From Alphaproteobacteria bacterium (lineage in GTDB: Bacteria; Pseudomonadota; Alphaproteobacteria; Paracaedibacterales; VGCI01): a stretch of 37,784 nt of DNA. Position numbers and translations under genes: made by a program. The notes beneath the pieces were generated by a model that ran no database searches, was not told the origin of the DNA, and was given only the letters and a program-made list of their open reading frames with translations. Location: contig JAIESE010000034.1 in the NCBI GenBank assembly GCA_019746225.1, positions 1 through 37,784 of the forward strand, given 5' to 3'. Shown here in pieces: positions 7,589 through 15,070 of this stretch (the first letter of the stretch is position 1; every line of letters begins with the position of its first letter).

Positions 7589-9694
7589 ATGGGAAAAAGC
7601 AAAAACACAACAAACAATGACAATCATCAATCAGACAAAGGTGGCAAGTCAGGGCACGGTGATGGCGGCTCAGGAAACAGCGGTGATTGTAATAACAACC
7701 CACCCCCGCCGGCAGATTGTAAAACCAACGGGAAAGATTCAAACGGACATCATAATAATGCAGACAACGATTGCCATACTCCTACACCCCCTCCTTGTAA
7801 TGAGCCCCCAGTAGATTGTGGCGGTAACGGCGGTCATGGTGGTCACGGTGGCAACGACGATTGCCATACTCCCCCACCCCCTCCTCCTTGTAATGAGCCC
7901 CCAGTAGATTGTGGTGGTCACGGTGGTCATGGCGGAGACGATTGTCCTCCTCCCCCACCTCCTCCTTGTGAGGAACCCCCAGTAGATTGTGGTGGCCATG
8001 GTGGTCACGGCGGAGACGATTGTCCTCCTCCACCCCCTCCTCCATGTGAAGAGCCACCAGTAGATTGTGGTGGTCATGGTGGTCATGACGGCAACGATTG
8101 TCCTCCTCCCCCACCTCCTCCTTGTGAGGAACCACCAGTAGATTGTGGTGGTCACGGTGGTCACGGCGGCGACGATTGTCCTCCTCCCCCACCTCCTCCT
8201 TGTGAGGAACCACCAGTAGATTGCGGTGGTCACGGTGGACACGGCGGAGACGATTGTCCTCCTCCTCCACCTCCTCCTTGTGAAGAACCCCCAGTAGATT
8301 GTGGTGGTCACGGTGGTCATGACGGCGACGATTGTCCTCCTCCCCCACCTCCTCCTTGTGAGGAACCCCCAGTAGATTGTGGTGGCCATGGTGGTCATGA
8401 CGGCGACGATTGTCCTCCTCCTCCACCTCCTCCATGTGAAGAGCCACCAGTAGATTGTGGTGGTCATGGTGGTCATGACGGCAACGATTGTCCTCCTCCC
8501 CCACCTCCTCCTTGTGAGGAACCACCAGTAGATTGTGGTGGTCACGGTGGTCACGGCGGCGACGATTGTCCTCCTCCTCCACCTCCTCCTTGTGAAGAGC
8601 CCCCAGTAGATTGTGGTGGTCATGGTGGTCATGACGGAGACGATTGTCCTCCTCCTCCACCTCCTCCTTGTGAGGAACCACCTGTAGATTGTGGTGGTCA
8701 TGGTGGTCATGACGGAGACGATTGTCCTCCTCCTCCACCTCCTCCTTGTGAAGAACCCCCAGTAGATTGTGGTGGCCATGGTGGTCATGACGGCGACGAT
8801 TGTCCTCCTCCCCCACCTCCTCCTTGTGAGGAACCACCAGTAGATTGTGGTGGTCACGGTGGACACGGCGGAGATGATTGTCCTCCTCCTCCACCTCCTC
8901 CATGTGAAGAGCCACCAGTAGATTGTGGTGGTCATGACGGCGACGATTGTCCTCCTCCTCCACCTCCTCCTTGTGAGGAACCACCTGTAGATTGTGGTGG
9001 TCACGGTGGTCACGGCGGAGACGATTGTCCTCCTCCTCCACCTCCTCCATGTGAAGAGCCACCAGTAGATTGTGGTGGCCATGGTGGTCATGACGGCGAC
9101 GATTGTCCTCCTCCACCCCCTCCTCCTTGTGAGGAACCACCTGTAGATTGTGGTGGTCACGGTGGTCATGGTGGTCATGGTGGTCATGGCGGTCATGGTG
9201 GTCATGGTGGTCATGGCGGACACGGTGATCATGGTGGTCACGGCGGTCATGGCGGACACGGTGATCATGGTGGTCACGGCGGTCATGGCGGACACGGTGA
9301 TCATGGAAACCACGGCGGTAGCTCAGGTCATCATGGCGGTTATGGAAACCACGGTTGTGATAACGACGTTATCTATGGTGGACACAATGGGCACAACCCA
9401 TTCTTTGAAGCCGGAGGAAGTCACGGATGCTCAAACAATGATGGTGGCTTTAATGGTTCACAGTCACCTTGGTCAAGCGATCAAGGGTGTGGTGGTCATG
9501 GTGGACATGATGGTCATAATGGTCATAATGGTCATGATGGTCACGGTGGTCACGGTGGTCATGGTGGTCATGGTGACTCACATGGCTGCTGGACAACTCT
9601 GACAGGTCATTCTATGGATAGTGCGCCCCTTGGCAACCTTCATGGAGGGTCCCTACCCTTTGATGGGGCGAACCATATGAAGTTCATCCATTAA
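7589..9694 (+). CDS. His/Pro/Cys/Gly-rich tandem-repeat protein (EPPVDC repeats)
   Basis: This 701-residue low-complexity protein has no recognised family. The ATG at 7589 follows GGAGG (7576-7580) by 8 bases and is preferred to an in-frame GTG at 7574 that overlaps that ribosome site. The N-terminal 60 residues are Asn/Gly/Ser/Lys-rich with no signal peptide or membrane segment. Then come eighteen EPPVDC units, mostly with a 26-residue period (CEEPPVDCGGHGGHDGDDC followed by seven prolines), then a long (GGH)n tract, a Ser/Asn-rich spacer and a second (GGH)n tract. The end is a non-repetitive tail containing GCWTTLTGHSMDSAPLGN. Each unit offers two Cys, His and several Asp residues, so metal binding is a reasonable inference. 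Sixteen PPPPPPP runs should make translation strongly dependent on EF-P. A surface, secreted or cytoplasmic metal-storage protein is possible; nothing here decides. Confidence 0.85.
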   Translation: MGKSKNTTNNDNHQSDKGGKSGHGDGGSGNSGDCNNNPPPPADCKTNGKDSNGHHNNADNDCHTPTPPPCNEPPVDCGGNGGHGGHGGNDDCHTPPPPPPCNEPPVDCGGHGGHGGDDCPPPPPPPCEEPPVDCGGHGGHGGDDCPPPPPPPCEEPPVDCGGHGGHDGNDCPPPPPPPCEEPPVDCGGHGGHGGDDCPPPPPPPCEEPPVDCGGHGGHGGDDCPPPPPPPCEEPPVDCGGHGGHDGDDCPPPPPPPCEEPPVDCGGHGGHDGDDCPPPPPPPCEEPPVDCGGHGGHDGNDCPPPPPPPCEEPPVDCGGHGGHGGDDCPPPPPPPCEEPPVDCGGHGGHDGDDCPPPPPPPCEEPPVDCGGHGGHDGDDCPPPPPPPCEEPPVDCGGHGGHDGDDCPPPPPPPCEEPPVDCGGHGGHGGDDCPPPPPPPCEEPPVDCGGHDGDDCPPPPPPPCEEPPVDCGGHGGHGGDDCPPPPPPPCEEPPVDCGGHGGHDGDDCPPPPPPPCEEPPVDCGGHGGHGGHGGHGGHGGHGGHGGHGDHGGHGGHGGHGDHGGHGGHGGHGDHGNHGGSSGHHGGYGNHGCDNDVIYGGHNGHNPFFEAGGSHGCSNNDGGFNGSQSPWSSDQGCGGHGGHDGHNGHNGHDGHGGHGGHGGHGDSHGCWTTLTGHSMDSAPLGNLHGGSLPFDGANHMKFIH
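7796..9153 (+). repeat. 78-bp in-frame tandem repeat array (18 units)
   Basis: The array encodes the EPPVDC units: two CNEPPVDC units first, then sixteen CEEPPVDC units. The normal period is 78 bp (26 codons). One unit near 8920-8950 lacks one GGH triplet and is 69 bp. Units differ mostly at synonymous third positions (cat/cac, ccc/cct, gag/gaa) and at one Asp/Gly or Asp/Asn position. The long near-identical stretches make unit number likely to vary by slippage or recombination. Confidence 0.95.
9154..9315 (+). repeat. Gly-Gly-His tract with 36-bp higher-order repeat
   Basis: A 9-bp GGH-encoding unit (ggtggtcat and variants) repeats through this stretch. Over it lies a 12-codon, 36-bp period in which every fourth GGH becomes GDH, seen three times. 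A second, shorter GGH tract sits at about 9490-9585. Confidence 0.85.
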
Positions 9695-9716
9695 CAGGCT
9701 GACTGTACTTACGAAG

Positions 9717-9758
9717 AAGAACCTATCTCGTAAAATTTTATGAGATAGGTTCTTTTTT
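9717..9758 (+). terminator. Strong rho-independent terminator
   Basis: A 13-bp perfect stem, 9717-9729 paired with 9742-9754 (GAACCTATCTC against GAGATAGGTTC at its core), closes a 12-base loop and runs into six T residues. It lies 23 bases after the repeat-protein stop and insulates ndk from it. Confidence 0.93.
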
Positions 9759-9902
9759 GTTTTCAATAACTTAAGACCCATTCTCTCTTCATCAAAGCCT
9801 CAGCAAACAATGTTATCCTTGATTTTTTTCATCGATTCACTTATGAATGCTACATCTCTTCGGTATATTAGTAATGAATCATATTTTATAAAGGAAAATA
9901 CA

Positions 9903-10325
9903 ATGGCAATAGAGAGAACCTTTTCAATTCTTAAGCCAGATGTGACAAGACGCAATCTAACAGGCAAAATTAATGAAAGAATCGAATCCTCAAACCTACG
10001 CATTATCGCACAGAAACGCTTGTGGTTAACCCTTCCTCAAGCTGAAGCATTTTATGGCGTTCATGCCAATAGGTCCTTCTTTAATGACTTGTGCTCTTTC
10101 ATGACCTCTGGTCCAGTAGTTGTACAAGTACTGGAAGGTGAAAATGCTGTTGCTGCCTACCGTGATGTTATGGGAGCAACAAACCCAGCAAACGCCGAAC
10201 CCAACACAATTCGCCGCGACTTTGCTGAATCCATTGAGGCAAACTCCGTCCATGGGTCTGATTCCATTGAGAATGCAGGGATCGAAATCAAATTCTTCTT
10301 TCCGGATATTGAAATCGTCGGTTAA
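9903..10325 (+). CDS. ndk: Nucleoside diphosphate kinase
   Basis: Transfers the gamma phosphate between nucleoside triphosphates and diphosphates through a phospho-His intermediate, balancing cytoplasmic NTP and dNTP pools. The protein is 140 residues, the normal family length. [15 protein letters not shown] opens the ferredoxin-like fold, and the active site is His117 in [10 protein letters not shown]. The ATG at 9903 follows AAAGGA by about 7 bases. A longer reading frame beginning at 9810 would add 31 non-homologous residues and is rejected. It is the first gene of a tight plus-strand series: the next gene begins 9 bases after its stop. Confidence 0.98.
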   Translation: MAIERTFSILKPDVTRRNLTGKINERIESSNLRIIAQKRLWLTLPQAEAFYGVHANRSFFNDLCSFMTSGPVVVQVLEGENAVAAYRDVMGATNPANAEPNTIRRDFAESIEANSVHGSDSIENAGIEIKFFFPDIEIVG

Positions 10326-10334
10326 GGATTATCA

Positions 10335-10988
10335 ATGCAGAAACGCCAACAGGGGTTAAAAGAGGAATCTGAATTAAGGTTTTCCGAAAGGCTCAAGACC
10401 GAATTTAGATCCTCTCCCGGTGTTTCTCCTCTTTACAAGCACATCCCCAACATCCTAACAATGGTGCGACTCTTTGGCACTCCTGTTATTCTATGGCTTA
10501 TTTTCCAAGAAACCTTAACTACAGCTTTTTGGATTTTTTTTGCTATGAGTGCAACGGATTGGCTAGATGGGTATCTTGCAAGGCGATGGCAAGCAACCTC
10601 TAGACTAGGGCAGATTCTTGACCCCCTTGCAGATAAATTCCTCCTCATCTCCGTCTACTTAACGCTGGGTATGTTGGGTTATATCCCTTTGTGGGTAACA
10701 AGTCTTGTTTTAATACGTGATTTTTTTATTCTCACCTTAAGCGGTGTCATCATTTCAAGGCAGAAGAAAAAAACTGAGCTGGCGCCCCATTGGATGGGGA
10801 AAATCAGCACAACAATTCAAATGGTCTTGATTGGTTTGGTCTTAGCCAGAGGGGCCCCTATCCTTTCTATTCCAACATCTAGCATCGAAAGCATTCTCAT
10901 GGTAATCTTCCTATATGGTATGGCTTTAACAACCATCTTATCTGGATTTACCTATGGATGGATCGCGTTTAAAGCCCTTCGTTCGTAA
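10335..10988 (+). CDS. pgsA: CDP-alcohol phosphatidyltransferase, probable phosphatidylglycerophosphate synthase
   Basis: An integral inner-membrane enzyme that joins CDP-diacylglycerol to an alcohol, most likely glycerol-3-phosphate, on the way to phosphatidylglycerol and cardiolipin. The full CDP-alcohol signature D-x2-DG-x2-AR-x8-G-x3-D-x3-D is present, with Asp75, Asp78, Gly79, Ala82, Arg83, Gly92, Asp96 and Asp100. IPNILTMVRLFGTP at about 37-50 is typical of the PgsA/Cls-like entry helix. About 34 residues precede it, more than in most PgsA proteins, so an internal start cannot be excluded. Several hydrophobic segments follow (about 50-70, 100-135 and 150-210). It sits between ndk and a PerM-like gene. 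A cardiolipin-synthase-type CDP-alcohol enzyme is the main alternative. Confidence 0.85.
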   Translation: MQKRQQGLKEESELRFSERLKTEFRSSPGVSPLYKHIPNILTMVRLFGTPVILWLIFQETLTTAFWIFFAMSATDWLDGYLARRWQATSRLGQILDPLADKFLLISVYLTLGMLGYIPLWVTSLVLIRDFFILTLSGVIISRQKKKTELAPHWMGKISTTIQMVLIGLVLARGAPILSIPTSSIESILMVIFLYGMALTTILSGFTYGWIAFKALRS

Positions 10989-11012
10989 TTGAAACGTATC
11001 AGAGGCAAAAGC

Positions 11013-12128
11013 ATGATAGAAGCACAACGCACACAGTGGTTTTGGTTTACACTATTGGGCCTCGGGGTCTTCATGACAACGTTGTATAGCCTTGGGTCTA
11101 TGCTCATGCCCTTTCTCGCTGGTTTTATAGGTGCCTATGCATTAAATGTTCCAACGACTTGGCTGTCTAACCGACACCTTTCGCGGGGTATCGCGAGTGC
11201 TTTTTTAGTCTTATCCTTGATCATCATATTAGTAACACTGATGTTTGTCGCATTACCCTACCTTCAGCAACAACTGTTCCTATTGGCTGGCAATATACCA
11301 AGACTCATTGAAAGGCTCTTCCAAAACATTGCGCCCACTCTAGAAAGCTTTTCTCAAGATTATGGTACGCCTAGTGCAGCTGAACTCAAAACTCAAGTTA
11401 TCAGTCATTTAGGGGACGTTTTGACTTGGTCGGTACGTGTCATCACGAACTTATTAAGCAACGGTATGGCCCTTGCCAACTTATTGTCTCTCGTCATTTT
11501 AACACCCGTCATTACCTTTTATCTCCTCAAAGATTGGCCCAGAATGATTGCCAAAATTGATGACCTTTTACCCGCAAAATGGGCTCCTCAAATCCGTGAT
11601 CATACGACAACTGTAAACCGCACGTTGTCATCCTACGCTAAAGGACAAGCCATTATATGCCTGATTTTGATGGTTCTTTATTCGACGAGTTTATGGGCTG
11701 TAGGTCTCAAACAAGGCATTATTGTTGGTATTCTCACGGGCTTTATGTCTTTTATCCCTTATGTTGGTATGTTGATCGGGTATATGACAAGTCTTGGCAT
11801 CAGTTTTGCTGAGTTTACAAACTGGAATTCCATCGGCCTGATCACTCTTGTTTTTATTACGATCAGTTTAATTGAGGGAAATATTCTTATTCCTCGCCTT
11901 GTTGGACGAAAGGTTGGATTGCATCCTGTATGGATCATCTTCGCCTTGCTTGCAGCTGGAACTTGGTTTGGGTTTATAGGTATTTTATTGGCTCTCCCCA
12001 TTACGGCAACGATGGGTGTTATTACACGCATCTTTATTGATTGGTATCAAAAAACAGACTTTTACATAAATAATGGCATGAGCAAAAGTTTGCGGCGCCC
12101 AGCAAAAAAAGCAAAGCGTTCTTCATGA
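11013..12128 (+). CDS. AI-2E/PerM-family permease
   Basis: A 371-residue inner-membrane protein of the AI-2E exporter/PerM family (DUF20), with a hydrophobic pair at the N-terminus, a central amphipathic domain (about 75-140) and several helices to the C-terminus. Family-like stretches include LTPVITFYLLKDWPRM, FMSFIPYVGMLIG and LIEGNILIPRLVGRKVGLHPVW. The ATG at 11013 is chosen over a TTG at 10989, because an AGAGG-like site lies just before it and the TTG lies directly after the previous stop. The last four bases overlap hdaA (ATGA). In many alphaproteobacteria a PerM-like gene precedes hdaA, as here. The transported substrate is unknown. Confidence 0.9.
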   Translation: MIEAQRTQWFWFTLLGLGVFMTTLYSLGSMLMPFLAGFIGAYALNVPTTWLSNRHLSRGIASAFLVLSLIIILVTLMFVALPYLQQQLFLLAGNIPRLIERLFQNIAPTLESFSQDYGTPSAAELKTQVISHLGDVLTWSVRVITNLLSNGMALANLLSLVILTPVITFYLLKDWPRMIAKIDDLLPAKWAPQIRDHTTTVNRTLSSYAKGQAIICLILMVLYSTSLWAVGLKQGIIVGILTGFMSFIPYVGMLIGYMTSLGISFAEFTNWNSIGLITLVFITISLIEGNILIPRLVGRKVGLHPVWIIFALLAAGTWFGFIGILLALPITATMGVITRIFIDWYQKTDFYINNGMSKSLRRPAKKAKRSS

Positions 12129-12832
12129 CACGTGCTCACCAATTGCTTCTTGATTTGCCGGTTAAAGCAAGTTATGCCGAAGCAGATTACGTAGAAAGCC
12201 CCTGCAACTGGGAAGCTTCCCAGTTTATTCGAAAATGGCCGGATTGGACCATGCAGATGGGTGCAATCTATGGAGAGCCTGGCTGTGGAAAGACGCATCT
12301 CGCCCATATTTGGCAGAGCAAATCAGGAGCACGCTATCTAAATACCGGCGATATCAACACTACCCTCACGCCCCATGACGCCGTAAAGGAGGCTTCCGCC
12401 ATCGTTCTTGATGACATCGACAGCTTGTTCGACAAGGCTGGACCAAACACTGGGGCCGTTGAAGATTGGATGTTTCACTTTTATAACTTGGCAAAGGAGC
12501 GGGACATCGCCCTGCTCTTTTGCTGCCGTCAACCGCCCACCCAATGGGACATTAGACTTCCCGATTTACGATCCCGCCTCGCAACGATTTTGAGCGTCCC
12601 CATTCATCCCCCCGATGAAGATGCCTTGCAAGCCGTGCTCTTTAAGCTAATATCACAAAGCGGAATGACCTTATCCATAGAAGTTGGGGACTATATTTTA
12701 CGCCGCGTTGAGCGCTCTTTTGAAGGTGTTCGCACACTCGTGGAGACCCTTAATGAACACACACTTTCTCAGCATCGCCAGCTGACCCTTAGCTTAGTGA
12801 GGGAAGTGTTGAGTGGTGCTGATAATAAATAA
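12125..12832 (+). CDS. hdaA: DnaA-related replication regulator HdaA
   Basis: A 235-residue AAA+ protein related to the DnaA ATPase domain. HdaA/Hda binds the DNA-loaded sliding clamp and promotes ATP hydrolysis by DnaA, preventing re-initiation of replication. The N-terminal QLLLDLP (6-12) matches the clamp-binding motif that marks Hda-type proteins. Walker A is GEPGCGKTH (50-58) and Walker B is IVLDDID (93-99). LPDLRSRLAT near 150 is the sensor and arginine-finger region. The C-terminal DNA-binding domain of DnaA is absent, as expected for Hda. Translation is coupled to the upstream permease by an ATGA overlap. The stop lies only two bases from the converging sixA-like gene. Confidence 0.92.
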   Translation: MTRAHQLLLDLPVKASYAEADYVESPCNWEASQFIRKWPDWTMQMGAIYGEPGCGKTHLAHIWQSKSGARYLNTGDINTTLTPHDAVKEASAIVLDDIDSLFDKAGPNTGAVEDWMFHFYNLAKERDIALLFCCRQPPTQWDIRLPDLRSRLATILSVPIHPPDEDALQAVLFKLISQSGMTLSIEVGDYILRRVERSFEGVRTLVETLNEHTLSQHRQLTLSLVREVLSGADNK

Positions 12833-12834
12833 GC

Positions 12835-13329
12835 TTAAGGTACCAAAAAGGATTGAAGCGTAAAGCGTGCCGGAGAGGCATCTTGCCACTTCGTGAAGTT
12901 CCCTTCAAAAATAGCAACACCTGAAGTCGGCACCATTCTTGGCATTCCGGGTTGTTGGGTTACCGACATAACGGCATTTAGAAAATCACTCACCGCAGGA
13001 TTGTGCCCAATGACCATGACAAAGTCTTGTGAATTTTCAATATCATGAAGGCGGTTTATTAAATTGGATGCTGGCGCATGATAGAGTCCATCGTCAAAAG
13101 CCGTCTCACAATTTGAAGGAAGAATGGCTTTAATCCCTTCCAATGTCTGGCGTGTGCGCTTCACATTGGAGCACAACACGAGTTGTAAACCTTGCAAGTT
13201 TCCTTGCAATTTCCGCCGGATTAACTCCAACTCTTCCATGCCTCCCCCCGATAAACACCGGTCACGATCATTCAAGCCCATTTGTTCCGGCTGAGATTCA
13301 GCATGTCGCATCAAAATCAGTTTCTTCAT
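12835..13329 (-). CDS. sixA: SixA-like phosphohistidine phosphatase (histidine phosphatase family)
   Basis: A 164-residue member of the histidine phosphatase (RHG) superfamily. Catalytic residues are Arg8-His9 in LMRHAES, an Arg in the SNVKRTRQT segment (about 54-62) and His109 in VIGHNP. The short length and this motif spacing are typical of the SixA branch, which removes phosphate from phosphohistidine, for example on HPt domains or phosphotransfer proteins. The target here is unknown. The gene converges on hdaA with a two-base gap and diverges from rsmD. SixA is the best name, but small RHG phosphatases of other specificity look alike. Confidence 0.85.
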   Translation of the reverse strand: MKKLILMRHAESQPEQMGLNDRDRCLSGGGMEELELIRRKLQGNLQGLQLVLCSNVKRTRQTLEGIKAILPSNCETAFDDGLYHAPASNLINRLHDIENSQDFVMVIGHNPAVSDFLNAVMSVTQQPGMPRMVPTSGVAIFEGNFTKWQDASPARFTLQSFLVP

Positions 13330-13449
13330 AAATCTATCGCTTTTAATCGTTTTCTTGTCATCATATTAGCGCGAAAGATGATTGGTTCACAAGTCAGCTC
13401 AAACCATGATAAAAGGGGGAAACTCATTAGAATGTGAAGAACCTTATAA

Positions 13450-13992
13450 ATGCGCATAATTGCTGGAAAATATCGACGTCGACAGCTCTTTTCTCCGCCC
13501 TCCTCAACACGTCCTACCTCAGACCGGGCTCGAGAAGCAATATTTAACATTATCAACAGCTTGGATGCTGACCTGATTGACGGTGCCTATGTATTAGATG
13601 CTTTTGCCGGCAGTGGAGCGCTTGGCCTTGAAGCTTTATCCAGAGGCGCCGCCCACGCAACATTTCTGGAGCAAAACCGCCAAGCTATACAGACTTTGAA
13701 GGAAAATATCACCAATCTTGGCCTTGAATCCCAAAGTAGCGTGTTGATCGGGGACGCCAACAACCCTCCTAAAACATTAAGGCCCATGAGTCTGATCTTT
13801 TTAGATCCACCTTACGATCTGCTCTTAGAGGATACCATCCTCGCAACCCTACACAATCAAGGGTGGATCGATTCTTCAACCTTGATTGTTCTGGAAACAT
13901 CATCTAAACGCCCATTGAACCTCCCCTCCACGACTGCCCTCATCGACCAACGTCGCTATGGCGCTGCACTGATTTCGTTTCTAAAAAAATAA
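13450..13992 (+). CDS. rsmD: 16S rRNA (guanine-966-N2)-methyltransferase RsmD
   Basis: Methylates N2 of G966 in 16S rRNA during small-subunit assembly, using S-adenosylmethionine. The protein is 180 residues, the usual length. It opens with MRIIAGKYRRR and RPTSDRAREAIFN (21-33), both characteristic of RsmD. The SAM-binding loop is VLDAFAGSGALGLEALSRG (48-66), and the catalytic DPPY is at 119-122. It lies divergent to the sixA-like gene with 120 bases between starts. It is followed by an AT-rich gap with a candidate promoter for the envelope gene cluster. Confidence 0.96.
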   Translation: MRIIAGKYRRRQLFSPPSSTRPTSDRAREAIFNIINSLDADLIDGAYVLDAFAGSGALGLEALSRGAAHATFLEQNRQAIQTLKENITNLGLESQSSVLIGDANNPPKTLRPMSLIFLDPPYDLLLEDTILATLHNQGWIDSSTLIVLETSSKRPLNLPSTTALIDQRRYGAALISFLKK

Positions 13993-14015
13993 TCGCTAAA
14001 ATTTTATCAATATTC

Positions 14016-14042
14016 TTGACACCCGATGTAATTCCCTATGGA
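14016..14042 (+). promoter_or_regulatory. Candidate promoter for the first barrel/DUF3570 pair
   Basis: A perfect TTGACA at 14016-14021 lies 67 bases before the 14083 start, followed by TATGGA at 14037-14042 with a short 15-base spacer. The second pair also has TTGACA at nearly the same distance (63 bases), which strengthens the -35 assignment. The -10 element is uncertain. Confidence 0.35.
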
Positions 14043-14082
14043 ATTGATATTAACCATATATTAATAAATTAGGTGTCGACGC

Positions 14083-15057
14083 ATGCAGTTCAACGGGTCA
14101 TTTTCTGTTTCATCCCTTGTTTTGTTAGGATTATTATCTCTGCAAGCTCAGTCCAAGGACGCGCCACCCCCACCCCCAACCACAACAGCACCTATCACAA
14201 CTCCCTCCAGCACAACACCCCCTGGACCGAGCCTTTTTGGCATGACCAAGAAACCCGAAGGTGTCGATGCTGCTCAGAAGATGAAAGAGGAACCCGTTAA
14301 GCCCGTTGAGACCAAATCCACTTGGATTCCTGATGACCGTAAAGCCGGCACAATAACCATTAAGCCTTTGACGGTGAATCTAACGGCACTGACGTTTGGC
14401 ATGTCAAGCAAGCATCAAAAACTCAATGGTTTTCCTATCGACGCCTACCGATGCCCTTTTGGATTTATGGCGAACCGAACAGAACGAAATGGCGCAGGGT
14501 ATGATCTTGAGCTCGGCGTTATGGCCACAAAAGAAATTGAACTCTTCACAATTCTTAGCTTTTCTCATGAAACGGGTACCGATAAGGTTAATGTGATGAA
14601 TGCGCCATATTTTGCGCCGCTACCTGGCATTATCGTCACCAATATGGCCTATGATTTTGATTCCCGCAACAATTATGAAATATCTCTGGGGAGTCGATAT
14701 TATTGGAATACGCAAAAACCCTGGTTTCCGTTTGTTGGCATCTTCGGGACAGCAACTTTTCAAGGTAGCGTAAGGGCAAAGGTATACAATGTCATTCCGG
14801 GCGGTTTTCTTAATGAATATGCCCCTCTTGGACGTTTTACGCTCCAGAGTCGTAAAACCCTATGGGGGGGTACGTTCCAATTTGGTGCCGATTACCAATT
14901 TAATAAGTGGGTCTCCCTCACCCTTTGTGCTGGCTTAAGATATACGCCTCGCCCTGGAATAACACTTACAACAATCAATAATACACCCATTAGTTTCCGC
15001 GATAACCAAAGCATATGGAGCCTTCCCGTTCTGGTGGCCCTGAAGATAACATTATAA
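14083..15057 (+). CDS. Predicted outer-membrane beta-barrel protein, copy 1 (unrecognised family)
   Basis: A 324-residue exported protein. Residues 1-24 form a signal peptide (hydrophobic SSLVLLGLLSLQAQS). A Pro/Thr-rich linker follows (about 27-50), then WIPDDRKAGTITIKP (about 82-96) and a beta-rich domain with alternating aromatic residues, for example SRYYWNTQKPWFPFVG. The C-terminus ends in a hydrophobic strand (LVALKITL), as barrels do. It is clearly homologous to the protein at 17686-18696: the WIPDDRKAGTITIKP, YWNTQKPWFPFVG and SFRDNQS motifs are shared. I do not know the family; small OmpW/OmpA-like barrels are a structural comparison only. Thirteen bases separate it from the DUF3570-like gene downstream, so the two are probably cotranscribed. 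Confidence 0.8.
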   Translation: MQFNGSFSVSSLVLLGLLSLQAQSKDAPPPPPTTTAPITTPSSTTPPGPSLFGMTKKPEGVDAAQKMKEEPVKPVETKSTWIPDDRKAGTITIKPLTVNLTALTFGMSSKHQKLNGFPIDAYRCPFGFMANRTERNGAGYDLELGVMATKEIELFTILSFSHETGTDKVNVMNAPYFAPLPGIIVTNMAYDFDSRNNYEISLGSRYYWNTQKPWFPFVGIFGTATFQGSVRAKVYNVIPGGFLNEYAPLGRFTLQSRKTLWGGTFQFGADYQFNKWVSLTLCAGLRYTPRPGITLTTINNTPISFRDNQSIWSLPVLVALKITL

Positions 15058-15070
15058 GGTGAAGTGATAA

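Noticed and set aside
7796..9153. CRISPR-like regular repeats
   Set aside because: Units are contiguous, in frame, 78 bp and lack unique spacers; there are no cas genes. It is a coding tandem repeat.
7739..9313. Long antisense reading frames (524 and 452 codons) across the repeat array
   Set aside because: A 78-bp period is divisible by three, so if one unit lacks a stop in a frame, all do. The predicted products are nonsensical Thr/Arg- or His/Glu-rich repeats with no ribosome site.
9150..9602. 150-codon Val/Met-rich plus-strand frame
   Set aside because: An out-of-frame reading of the GGH repeat tract; composition is an artefact of ggt/cat repeats.
9810..9902. N-terminal extension of ndk
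   Set aside because: It would add 31 residues absent from the family; a ribosome site lies before the 9903 ATG.
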